Position numbers and translations under genes: made by a program. Positions 46,301 to 58,366 of a stretch of 64,000 nt of DNA are shown here, one piece after another; within the stretch, counting starts at the first letter, position 1; every line of letters starts with the position of its first letter. The DNA is from Arcuatula senhousia. Taxonomy: Eukaryota; Mollusca; Bivalvia; Mytilida; Mytilidae. The stretch covers positions 22,535,275 to 22,599,274 of the forward strand of contig OZ020308.1 in assembly GCA_963971305.1 (NCBI GenBank), read 5' to 3'. The notes beneath the pieces are model-generated. The model worked only from the letters and a program-made list of their open reading frames with translations, ran no database searches and was not told the DNA's origin.

Positions 46301-47399
46301 AGACTATGATGGTATCTGTAGGTAAGACAGACTTTGATGGTACCTGGAGGTAAGAGAGAATTTGATGGTACCTGGAGGTAAGACAGACTTTGATGGTACC
46401 TGCAGGTGAGACAGACTTTGAGGGTACCTGCAGGTGAGACAGACTTTGATGGTACCTGCTGGTAAGACAGACTTTGATGGTACCTGCTGGTGAGACAGAC
46501 TTTGATGGTACCTGGAGGTAAGACAGACTTTGATGGTACCTGCTGGTGAGACAGACTTTGATGGTACCTGCAGGTAAGACAGACTTTGATGGTACCTGCT
46601 GGTAAGACAGACTTTGATGGTACCTGGAGGTAAGACAGACTTTGATGGTACCTGCAGGTAAGACAGACTATGATGGTATCTGTAGGTAAGACAGACTTTG
46701 ATGGTACCTGGAGGTAAGAGAGACTTTGATGGTACCTGGAGGTAAGACAGACTTTGATGGTACCTGCAGGTGAGACAGACTTTGATGGTACCTGGAGGTA
46801 AGACAGACTTTGATGGTACCTGGAGGTAAGACAGACTTTGATGGTACCTGGAGGTGAGACAGACTTTGATGGTACCTGGAGGTGAGACAGACTTTGATGG
46901 TACCTGCAGGTAAGACAGACTTTGATGGTACCTGGAGGTAAGACAGACTTTGATGGTACCTGGAGGTAAGACAGACTTTGATGGTACCTGGAGGTAAGAC
47001 AGACTTTGATGGTACCTGCAGGTGAGACAGACTTTGATGGTACCTGCTGGTAAGACAGACTTTGATGGTACCTGCTGGTGAGACAGACTTTGATGGTACC
47101 TGCAGGTAAGACAGACTTTGATGGTACCTGGAGGTAAGACAAACTTTGATGGTACCTGGAGGTGAGACAGACTTTGATGGTCCTGCAGGTAAGACAGACT
47201 TTGATGGTACCTGCAGGTAAGACAGACTTTGATGGTACCTGCTGGTAAGACAGACTTTAATGGTACCTGGAGGTGAGACAGACTTTGATGGTACCTGCTG
47301 GTAAGACAGACTTTAATGGTACCTGCAGGTAAGACAGACTTTGATGGTCCTGCAGGTAAGACAGACTTTGATGGTACCTGCAGGTGAGACAGACTTTGA
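43400..47399 (+). repeat. 4.0-kb higher-order segment, first copy
   Basis: Variant units occur in the same order exactly 4000 bp later: TATGATGGTA at 43451 and 47451; TTGCAGATTAGACAG at 44275 and 48275. The offset is briefly 4028 (one extra 28-bp unit, around 45398/49426) and 4000 again at 47142/51142. Confidence 0.85.
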
Positions 47400-50300
47400 T
47401 GGTACCTGCAGGTGAGACAGACTTTGATGGTACCTGGAGGTAAGACAGACTATGATGGTACTTGCAGGTAAGACAGACTTTGATGGTACCTGCAGGTAAG
47501 ACAGACTTTGATGGTACCTGGAGGTAAGACAGACTTTGATGGTACTTGCAGGTAAGACAGACTTTAATGGTACCTGGAGGTAAGACAGACTTTGATGGTA
47601 CCTGGAGGTAAGACAGACTTTGATGGTACCTGCAGATATGACAGACTTTGATGGTACCTGGAGGTAAGACAGACTTTGATGGTACCTGCTGGTGAGAAAG
47701 ACTTTGATGGTACTTGCAGGTAAGACAGACTTTGATGGTACCTGCAGGTGAGACAGACTTTGATGGTACCTGCTGGTGAGACAGACTTTGATGGTACTTG
47801 CAGGTAAGACAGACTTTGATGGTACCTGCAGGTGAGATAGACTTTGATGGTACCTGCTGGTGAGACAGACTTTGATGGTACTTGCAGGTAAGACAGACTT
47901 TAATGGTACCTGGAGGTAAGACAGACTTTGATGGTCCTGCAGGTAAGACAGACTTTGATGGTACTTGCAGGTAAGACAGACTTTAATGGTACCTAGAGGT
48001 AAGACAGACTTTGATGGTACCTGCAGGTAAGACAGACTTTGATGGTACTTGCAGGTAAGACAGACTTTAATGGTACCTGCAGGTAAGACAGACTTTGATG
48101 GTACCTGCAGGTAAGACAGACTTTGATGGAACCTGCAGGTAAGACAGACTTTGATGGTACTTGCAGGTAAGACAGACTTTGATGGTACTTGCAGGTAAGA
48201 CAGACTTTAATGGTACTTGCAGGTAAGACAGACTTTGATGGTACTTGCAGGTAAGACAGACTTTGATGGTACTTGCAGATTAGACAGACTTTGATGGTAT
48301 TTGCAGGTAAGACAGACTTTGATGGTACTTGCAGGTGAGACAGACTTTGATGGTACCTGGAGGTAAGACAGACTTTGATGGTACCTGTAAGTAAGACAGA
48401 CTTTGATGGTACCTGCAGGTGAGACAGACTTTGATGGTACCTGCAGGTAAGACAGACTTTGATGGTACCTGGAGGTAAGACAGACTTTGATGGTACCTGG
48501 AGGTAAGAGAGACTTTGATGGTATCTGTAGGTAAGACAGACTTTGATGGTACCTGGAGGTAAGACAGACTTTGATGGTACCTGGAGGTAAGACAGACTTT
48601 GATGGTACCTGCTGGTGAGACAGACTTTGATGGTACCTGCAGGTAAGGCAGACTTTGATGGTAACTGCAGGTAAGACAGACTTTGATGGTACCTGCAGGT
48701 AAGACAGACTTTGATGGTAACTGCAGGTAAGACAGACTTTGATGGTACCTGCTGGTATGACAGACTTTGATGGTACCTGGAGGTAAGACAGACTTTGATG
48801 GTACCTGCTGGTAAGACAGACTTTGATGGTACCTGGAGGTAAGACAGACTCTGATGGTACCTGCAGGTAAGGCAGACTTTGATGGTAACTGCAGGTAAGA
48901 CAGACTTTGATGGTAACTGCAGGTAAGACAGACTTTGATGGTACCTGCTGGTGAGACAGACTTTGATGGTACCTGGAGGTAAGACAGACTTTGATGGTAA
49001 CTGCAGGTAAGACAGACTCTGATGGTACCTGCAGGTAAGGCAGACTTTGATGGTAACTGCAGGTAAGACAGACTTTGATGGTAACTGCAGGTAAGACAGA
49101 CTTTGATGGTACCTGGAGGTAAGACAGACTCTGATGGTACCTGCAGGTAAGGCAGACTTTGATGGTAACTGCAGGTAAGACAGACTTTGATGGTAACTGC
49201 AGGTAAGACAGACTTTGATGGTACCTGGAGGTAAGACAGACTTTGATGGTACCTGCAGGTAAGACAGACTTTGATGGTACCTGGAGGTAAGACAGACTTT
49301 GATGGTACCTGCAGGTAAGACAGACTTTGATGGTACCTGCAGGTAAGGCAGACTTTGATGGTACCTGCAGGTAAGACAGACTTTGATGTTACCTGCAGGT
49401 AAGACAGAATTTGATGGTACCTGCATGTAAGGCAGACTTTGATGGTACCTGGAGGTAAGACAGACTTTGATAGTACCTGGAGGTAAGACAGACTTTGATG
49501 GTACCTGGAGGAAAGACAGACTTTGATAGTACCTGGAGGTAAGACAGACTTTGATGGTATCTGGAGGTGAGACAGACTTTGATGGTACCTGCTGGTAAGA
49601 CAGACTTTGATGGTACCTGCTGGTGAGACAGACTTTGATGGTACCTGCTGGTGAGACAGACTTTGATGGTACCTGGAGGTAAGACAGACTATGATGGTAC
49701 TTGTAGGTAAGACAGACTTTGATGGTACCTGGAGGTAAGACAGACTTTGATGGTACCTACAGGTAAGACAGACTTTATTGATACCTGCAGGTAAGACAGA
49801 CTTTGATGGTACCTGGAGGTGAGACAGACTTTGATGGTACCTGCAGGTAAGACAGACTTTGATGGTACCTGGAGGAAAGACAGACTTTGATGGTAACTGG
49901 AGGTAAGACAGACTATGATGGTACCTGGAGGAAAGACAGACTTTGATGGTACCTGGAGGAAAGACAGACTTTGATGGTACCTGGAGGTAAGACAGACTTT
50001 GATGGTACCTGGAGGTAAGACAGACTATGATGGTACCTGCAGGTGAGACAGACTTTGATGGTATCTGTAGGTAAGACAGACTTTGATGGTACCTGCTGTA
50101 AGAAAGACTTTGATGGTACCTGCTGGTAAGACAGACTTTGATGGTACCTGCTGGTGAGACAGACTTTGATGGTACCTGGAGGTAAGACAGACTTTGATGG
50201 TACCTGCTGGTGAGACAGACTTTGATGGTACCTGCAGGTTAGACAGACTTTGATGGTACCTGCTGGTAAGACAGACTTTGATGGTACCTGCAGGTAAGAC

Positions 50301-51370
50301 AGACTATGATGGTATCTGTAGGTAAGACAGACTTTGATGGTACCTGGAGGTAAGAGAGAATTTGATGGTACCTGGAGGTAAGACAGACTTTGATGGTACC
50401 TGCAGGTGAGACAGACTTTGAGGGTACCTGCAGGTGAGACAGACTTTGATGGTACCTGCTGGTAAGACAGACTTTGATGGTACCTGCTGGTGAGACAGAC
50501 TTTGATGGTACCTGGAGGTAAGACAGACTTTGATGGTACCTGCTGGTGAGACAGACTTTGATGGTACCTGCAGGTAAGACAGACTTTGATGGTACCTGCT
50601 GGTAAGACAGACTTTGATGGTACCTGGAGGTAAGACAGACTTTGATGGTACCTGCAGGTAAGACAGACTATGATGGTATCTGTAGGTAAGACAGACTTTG
50701 ATGGTACCTGGAGGTAAGAGAGACTTTGATTGTACCTGGAGGTAAGACAGACTTTGATGGTACCTGCAGGTGAGACAGACTTTGATGGTACCTGGAGGTA
50801 AGACAGACTTTGATGGTACCTGGAGGTAAGACAGACTTTGATGGTACCTGGAGGTGAGACAGACTTTGATGGTACCTGGAGGTGAGACAGACTTTGATGG
50901 TACCTGCAGGTAAGACAGACTTTGATGGTACCTGGAGGTAAGACAGACTTTGATGGTACCTGGAGGTAAGACAGACTTTGATGGTACCTGGAGGTAAGAC
51001 AGACTTTGATGGTACCTGCAGGTGAGACAGACTTTGATGGTACCTGCTGGTAAGACAGACTTTGATGGTACCTGCTGGTGAGACAGACTTTGATGGTACC
51101 TGCAGGTAAGACAGACTTTGATGGTACCTGGAGGTAAGACAAACTTTGATGGTACCTGGAGGTGAGACAGACTTTGATGGTCCTGCAGGTAAGACAGACT
51201 TTGATGGTACCTGCAGGTAAGACAGACTTTGATGGTACCTGCTGGTAAGACAGACTTTAATGGTACCTGGAGGTGAGACAGACTTTGATGGTACCTGCTG
51301 GTAAGACAGACTTTAATGGTACCTGCAGGTAAGACAGACTTTGATGGTCCTGCAGGTAAGACAGACTTTG
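47400..51370 (+). repeat. 4.0-kb higher-order segment, second copy
   Basis: Tandem duplicate of 43400-47399, with scattered single-base differences (for example GGTACTTG to GGTATTTG at 48298). Its second half is duplicated again at 51430-53300. Confidence 0.85.
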
Positions 51371-51429
51371 ATGGTACCTGGAGGTAAGACAGACTATGAT
51401 GGTACCTGCAGGTAAGACAGACTTTGATG

Positions 51430-53300
51430 GTACCTGGAGGTAAGACAGACTTTGATGGTATCTGGAGGTGAGACAGACTTTGATGGTACCTGCTGGTAAG
51501 ACAGACTTTGATGGTACCTGCTGGTGAGACAGACTTTGATGGTACCTGCTGGTGAGACAGACTTTGATGGTACCTGGAGGTAAGACAGACTATGATGGTA
51601 CTTGTAGGTAAGACAGACTTTGATGGTACCTGGAGGTAAGACAGACTTTGATGGTACCTACAGGTAAGACAGACTTTATTGATACCTGCAGGTAAGACAG
51701 ACTTTGATGGTACCTGGAGGTGAGACAGACTTTGATGGTACCTGCAGGTAAGACAGACTTTGATGGTACCTGGAGGAAAGACAGACTTTGATGGTAACTG
51801 GAGGTAAGACAGACTATGATGGTACCTGGAGGAAAGACAGACTTTGATGGTACCTGGAGGAAAGACAGACTTTGATGGTACCTGGAGGTAAGACAGACTT
51901 TGATGGTACCTGGAGGTAAGACAGACTATGATGGTATCTGTAGGTAAGACAGACTTTGATGGTACCTGCTGTAAGAAAGACTTTGATGGTACCTGCTGGT
52001 AAGACAGACTTTGATGGTACCTGCTGGTGAGACAGACTTTGATGGTACCTGGAGGTAAGACAGACTTTGATGGTACCTGCTGGTGAGACAGACTTTGATG
52101 GTACCTGCAGGTTAGACAGACTTTGATGGTACCTGCTGGTAAGACAGACTTTGATGGTACCTGCAGGTAAGACAGACTATGATGGTATCTGTAGGTAAGA
52201 CAGACTTTGATGGTACCTGGAGGTAAGAGAGAATTTGATGGTACCTGGAGGTTAAGACAGACTTTGATGGTACCTGCAGGTGAGACAGACTTTGAGGGTA
52301 CCTGCAGGTGAGACAGACTTTGATGGTACCTGCTGGTAAGACAGACTTTGATGGTACCTGCTGGTGAGACAGACTTTGATGGTACCTGGAGGTAAGACAG
52401 ACTTTGATGGTACCTGCTGGTGAGACAGACTTTGATGGTACCTGCAGGTAAGACAGACTTTGATGGTACCTGCTGGTAAGACAGACTTTGATGGTACCTG
52501 GAGGTAAGACAGACTTTGATGGTACCTGCAGGTAAGACAGACTATGATGGTATCTGTAGGTAAGACAGACTTTGATGGTACCTGGAGGTAAGAGAGACTT
52601 TGATTGTACCTGGAGGTAAGACAGACTTTGATGGTACCTGCAGGTGAGACAGACTTTGATGGTACCTGGAGGTAAGACAGACTTTGATGGTACCTGGAGG
52701 TAAGACAGACTTTGATGGTACCTGGAGGTGAGACAGACTTTGATGGTACCTGGAGGTGAGACAGACTTTGATGGTACCTGCAGGTAAGACAGACTTTGAT
52801 GGTACCTGGAGGTAAGACAGACTTTGATGGTACCTGGAGGTAAGACAGACTTTGATGGTACCTGGAGGTAAGACAGACTTTGATGGTACCTGCAGGTGAG
52901 ACAGACTTTGATGGTACCTGCTGGTAAGACAGACTTTGATGGTACCTGCTGGTGAGACAGACTTTGATGGTACCTGCAGGTAAGACAGACTTTGATGGTA
53001 CCTGGAGGTAAGACAAACTTTGATGGTACCTGGAGGTGAGAAAGACTTTGATGGTCCTGCAGGTAAGACAGACTTTGATGGTACCTGCAGGTAAGACAGA
53101 CTTTGATGGTACCTGCTGGTAAGACAGACTTTAATGGTACCTGGAGGTGAGACAGACTTTGATGGTACCTGCTGGTAAGACAGACTTTAATGGTACCTGC
53201 AGGTAAGACAGACTTTGATGGTCCTGCAGGTAAGACAGACTTTGATGGTACCTGGAGGTAAGACAGACTATGATTGTACCTGCAGGTAAGACAGACTTTG
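51430..53300 (+). repeat. ~1.9-kb third copy of the distal part of the 4.0-kb segment
   Basis: Matches about 49530-51400 at an offset of 1901, then 1873 after loss of one unit near 51930, then 1874 after a one-base insertion at about 52252 (GGAGGTTAAGAC). Confidence 0.8.
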
Positions 53301-53899
53301 ATGGTACCTGGAGGTAAGACAGACTTTGATGGTACCTGGAGGTAAGACAGACTTTGATGGTACCTGCAGGTATGACAGACTTTGATGGTACCTGCTGGTG
53401 AGACAGACTTTGATGGTACCTGGAGGTAAGACAGACTTTGATGGTACCTGCAGGTATGACAGACTTTGATGGTACCTGCTGGTGAGACAGACTTTGATGG
53501 TACCTGGAGGTAAGACAGACTTTGATGGTACCTGCAGGTAAGACAGACTTTGATGGTACCTGCAGGTAAGACAGACTTTGATGGTACTTGCAGGTAAGAC
53601 ACACTTTGATGGTACTTGCAGGTAAGACAGACTTTGATGGTACCTGCAGGTGAGACAGTCTTTGAGGACACCTGCAGGTAAGACAGATTTTGATGGAACC
53701 TGGGGGTAAGACAGATTTTGATGGTACCTACAGGTAAGACAGACTTTGATGGTACCTGCAGGTAAGACAGACTTTGATGGTACCTGGAGGTGAGACAGAC
53801 TTTGATGGTACCTGGAGGTAAGACAGACTTTGATGGTACTTGTAGGTAAGACAGACTTTGATGGTCCCTGCAGGTAAGACTTTAGTGTAATGCATGTAT

Positions 53900-54525
53900 T
53901 TAAGGTTGACTTCTCCAGATTTATTATTGTTTTGAAGATAGATCAAATATGTTTAATAAATTATCGTTATTAGATTTGCTATTCAGACGGTTGTTTTTTT
54001 TTCTTTTTTTTTACGTTGTCTGTTTCTTTGGTACTTTTCTCATTTGTGTTTGCTGGTAACAGGGGCAGATCCAGGATTTAGTTAAAGGGGCATAACCTTT
54101 GCAGTATATCTTTTAAGAATCATACTGTATGGACTCAAGTTGCAGTTATAGCATAAAATTTAATTCACAATTAAAAAGTAAGGCTTCAAAATTAATAATA
54201 AAAAATGTCTATTAAAATTTTAATTTCAAAGTCATAAATACAAACAAAGTAACAACATAATATGACATAAAGTCACGAAAATAACAAGTACAAAAATAAT
54301 TAACTGTGCATAAAATAAGAAAACAAATAGATGTAAATAGGTAAAATAGACTAAAATCACAACAAATCTGAGATCATCAAATAAAAATATATATATCATA
54401 AAAACAGAGCATCTTATTTGGAAATTAAATGATCCCTACCACACCAACTTTCAGAGAGCTTGAAAAAAAAAGGTTTTATTTTTCCTGGAAATCAAACAGA
54501 AAGTACAGGTGTTAAGTACATGTAC
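53900..54525. other. AT-rich sequence, nothing recognised
   Basis: Contains a short ACAGGGGCAGATCCAGGATT piece (about 54060) that resembles one end of a dispersed element; the partner end is missing. Confidence 0.4.
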
Positions 54526-56032
54526 ACAGGAGAAATTGCAACATATTTCAAACATATGTTCGCCATATGTTTATCATATATTTTTATCATATGTTTACCT
54601 TACGTTTGGTGCCCATGTGATAATCAAATGTTTGCAAATATATGTTTATCATATGTTTAACATATGGTAACAAACACATAAATAAAAAGCTAAGCCGAGC
54701 GCAGCATGATATGACCGCAACATGTTGAATGAACCATGTACGTTTTAGGCCCAATATGAATAGTCATTTGCTCTTGACAAATGCAGCCCATGGTGGACTG
54801 ACAAAGGTTTTTGACACATGCAGCATTTGGTGGTCTTTCCACTCACAATTTTTAAAGGAATTATAAAGGAGATCAAACTTAGACCACATATAAATAAGTT
54901 TCCATTTTGGCTCCTAATTACATAATGGGGGGGGGGGGGGGGGGGTTGCAAAAAGTAATTCTCAATTTTGTATCCACTATTTGACAAGAACAAACATGCA
55001 AAAAAAATCGGATCACAATTAAAAAAGTTTCGATTTTGGTCCCTTTTGGCCCCTAATTACATATTAAAGGGAAAAAGGGGGTCACAAAAATTAATTCTCA
55101 ATTTTGTATCGCTGTTTGACAAGAACAAACATGCAAAAAAAATTTCAAAATCAGATCACAAGTAAACAAGTTTCAATTTTGATCCCTTTTGGCCCCTAAT
55201 AACCTAATAGGGGGAAAAAAGGGTGTTTGCACAATTTATTCTAAAGCATATATACGCTATTTGACAAGAACAAACATGCAAACAAAATTTTCAAAATCGG
55301 ACCACAAATAAAAAAGTTTTGATTTTGGCCCCTATTGGCCCCTTATAAGCTAAAAGGGAATAATGGGGGAAAAAGGGCAGTCTCAAAAATTAATTCTCAA
55401 TTTGTATCCGCTAATTGACAAGAAACATGCAAAAAAAAATTTCAAAATCAGATCACAAGTAAACAAGTTTCAATTTTGATCCCTTTTGGCCCCTAATAAC
55501 CTAATAGGGGAAAAAAGGGTGTTTGCACAATTTATTGTAAAACATACGTATATATGCTATTAGAGGAACAAACATGCAAACAAAATTTTCAAAATTGGAC
55601 CACAAATAAAAGAGTTTCGATTTAGGCCCCTTTTGGCCCCTAATTACATAACGAGGGGAAAGGGGGAGCGAAAATTCATCAGGTTCATTCTTTTATTGTA
55701 AAATACATTCTTGACAAATTTCATAGCAATCCGATAACTGGAACTAAAGTTATTGTGGAAACACTAAAAAGTTAACAGACAACGACGACGACAACGACAG
55801 CATCATACCATAATACGTCCGCAAATTTTTTGCAGTCATATAAAAATCAAAATATTAAAATGTGAGTTAGGCATCGGCAATTGATTTGAAATCATTTTTC
55901 TCCATATTTTTCAAAAACATATGTTGGTCATATCAAAACATAAAACATATGATAATCATATGTTTGAAAACATATGTTTAACATAATGTTATCATTATGT
56001 TTTTGCAAACATATGTTGCAATTTTTTTCTGT
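54526..56032. mobile_element. TIR element with CATATG-rich ends, 4-bp TSD, hosting repeat C
   Basis: GTAC flanks both ends (54522-54525, 56033-56036). Ends ACAGGAGAAATTGCAACATA and TATGTTGCAATTTTTTTCTG are inverse. About 130-170 bp at each side are full of ACATATG/CATATGTTT motifs in opposite orientation. The middle (54690-55850) is a copy of repeat C. Confidence 0.75.
54690..55850 (+). mobile_element. repeat family C, copy 2 (nested)
   Basis: Starts GCCGAGCGCAGCATGATATG and ends CATACCATAATACGTCCGCA..TTTTTTGCAG.CATATAAAAAT, with about five internal TTTGACAAGAACAAACATGC monomers. It has a 16-base G run near 54927 and a shorter GACGACGACAACGACAG tract than the copy at 30470. Confidence 0.75.
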
Positions 56033-56036
56033 GTAC

Positions 56037-58122
56037 AATTTAGAAAAAGAATGAGTTTCTAATATTCAGTTTCATAAATATAAAAGTTTTTTTTTTATTG
56101 AAATTGGTCTTGCCTGCTAACTGGAAAAAGATTCTTTTGATTTTACTAGAAATCAATCTTGATCTTCATTTCATTGTTTTAACAGCTTTTACAAAACATT
56201 GTTGAATCTAATCTTGATTTTCAGGCTATATCATAAACAACTGAATTTATAAACCTTTATAGTTTTAAATAATTTACCAAAATTCAAATATTAATATTGT
56301 TTTTAAATTTAACAATTAATAGTGTTTGAGACAACTGCATGAGCTCAAATAAATGAACACTGGGCTAGAATAATGACAATATAAAACCATAAAAATTTCT
56401 TCACAGATATTGCACAACAAATATACTTGTATAAAATTATACATGAAGATAAACCATATCTTTAAAATATACCTTAAAATTCAGAACACATGCTAGTATT
56501 TAGAAAATGACAAAAAAATGTCCTGACAAAAATTGACTAGATATAAAACCAAAATGTTATTTTAGGACAAAACTGGTACATCATAATATATCTTTTTGTC
56601 TTAAACATGAAAATTTGCAAGGCTGCCATTAATTTAAGCTACATTATTACAATTGGAATCATATGCTCATCTTCATAACATGATAATTATAGATTCATGT
56701 AAATGTAATCTGACAAAAATTCAAACAAATTCTCCACAAAAATTAACAAATATAATTTTACAGTTTTAAGAAATCTGCTTTAAAGTAATGTACAGTGTTG
56801 ATTTAAGGCCATAGATTTTTGGACAGACATACTTTTCATTTGGACTACATTTTATTTGCAACTCATGCAACAATGGAGAATGGGAAAATGGAAAACCCCT
56901 GAAATTTTCAATCAAGGGGAATTAACTGTAGATAACCTTTTAAAATCTATGGTTGAGCAAACACAAGTTAACAGTACAAACATCACATATGCAGTGTTAT
57001 GAATAGTACAAATCCAGACAGAAGATTAAGAAATAGCAAAACAAAATCTGTTAAGTGGAATGTTCTACCCATTATAAAAAAATCAAGTGAACAAGAATCT
57101 CATTTGGATTTATATTAATTACTTTAATACAATATATCAATAAAACCTTTTTTTATACATGCTTGAACATGTTGACAAATAAATGCTAAATTCCATAGCA
57201 AAATAATGTGCTCTATTACAACATAAATCTAAAAAGATTAATATACTATTAGATTGCAGAGTTCGCAAAACTTAAAATTTCTTTGCCGGACATAGGTCTG
57301 CCAAAATGGAATCTTAGATTGGACCTATTTTTTTTTTACTGGTCCTGTCTACAACACCTTGTATAAAAATTCTAAAATTCTACCAGACATGGGTCCAGTA
57401 AGTATGTTAAAAATGCTGGACCTGCTTAAATTTTACCAGTCAGGTCCGACAGGTTCGACACAGATTGTATTACAATTCTAATACTTTTCACAACTTAAAT
57501 ATTTTAAAAACACTTAGGCCATAAAAAAAATATATCCTAGACTCTCATCCCCTCCTGAATTGATTTTTTCAGCTCCTCAAATTTTTTTATTTTGAATTTC
57601 TCTCATTATGTCATTTTTTTTCAAAATGGCAGAATGTTTTATCAAAATATTCTATTTTGTTCACAAGGAGAGCTTAATTTTCTCTGTCTTTTAGAAAGGA
57701 TTTAACAAAGAAAGAATAAATAAAGAAGTCCGAAATAATTGACTCGTGACCAACCCAGTCAATAAAATAGAGTTAAGAGATAAAAAAATAAAATTCACCC
57801 AATTTTCCAAAAATTTGGATAAGAATCTAGGAACTATTATGGCCTTATACATTACAGTGAAATCTGTATAAACAAAACCATGAAAACCCCAAAGGCTGTC
57901 TTAACAATATTTGTTTTTAATTAAACCCCTTTGTTTAATTCATATTCATGTTTACCTGCATATATCAAACACATGACTATTGTAAACAAATTCTTCAGTT
58001 CTCAAGGGGTTTAGTTTAGATGGGTTTCACTGTAAATTCTTAAACAACTCTCAATCAGCAACTCTACCCTGTATATAGATCTTGAAAGGCTTTGAAAATA
58101 AAATACTAACATAACCAGATTC
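56037..58122. other. AT-rich sequence downstream of the P450
   Basis: No ORF of note. A GGTCC..GGACC-rich stretch at 57285-57460 (GGACATAGGTC, ACTGGTCCTG, GGGTCCAGTAAG, CTGGACCTG, CAGGTCCGACAGG) may be an unrecognised small repeat. Part of this region is probably the P450 3' UTR. Confidence 0.4.
58050..58100 (-). repeat. duplicated end of the P450 last exon
   Basis: CAATCAGCAACTCTACCCTG, then GATCTTGAAAGGCTTTG, repeats the exon-4 end at 58123-58171 (AATCAGAAACTCTACTCTG, GATCTTGAAAGGCTTCG) about 71 bp further 3' in the gene. Confidence 0.65.
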
Positions 58123-58366
58123 TTAATCAGAAACTCTACTCTGCACATGGATCTTGAAAGGCTTCGGGAACACAATCCCATCGTAATCAGACTCTAGTTT
58201 GAGGGTGTGTCCATTGTCTCCTGATATCGTCACTTGATGCATGATGTAGGTGAAGAAGAGAAAGATTTCAACGTCTACCAGAGTTTCACCTGGACAACAT
58301 CTCTTACCCAGGCCAAATGGTAAATACTGATCTGGTATAACTAAATTCTGTTTCTCATCTAGAAAT
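58123..58366 (-). CDS. P450 exon 4: heme-binding loop and C-terminus
   Basis: Residues 410-490. FLDEKQNLVIPDQYLPFGLG, then KRCCPGE with the cysteine ligand; ends QSRVSD and TAA at 58123-58125. Acceptor CATTTTACAG. Confidence 0.93.

Larger units (their letters stand above)
42245..53890 (+). repeat. 28-bp minisatellite array, about 415 units, 11.6 kb
   Basis: The + unit is GATGGTACC, then TGCAGGTAAGACAGACTTT, with main variants in the centre (CTGCAGGTAAG, CTGGAGGTAAG, CTGCTGGTGAG, CTTGCAGGTAAG). Unit length is very constant; the few indels are single bases or a missing A (GGTCCTGC). The minus strand has no stop in any frame of the consensus, so long open frames of a 28-aa repeat (VPSKSVLPAGTIKVCL...) arise automatically in all three frames. 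Sharp edges lie against unique sequence at both ends. Segments of 4000, about 1875-1901 and about 1091 bp are duplicated within the array. Confidence 0.95.

Noticed and set aside
42245..53890. CRISPR-like array
   Set aside because: Units are contiguous 28-mers without unique spacers, in clearly eukaryotic DNA.
42209..53946. Long minus-strand ORFs (up to 519 codons) of a 28-aa repeat
   Set aside because: They follow automatically from a 28-bp unit with no minus-strand stop in any frame, and occur in overlapping frames. No start context, signal or unique domain supports a gene.
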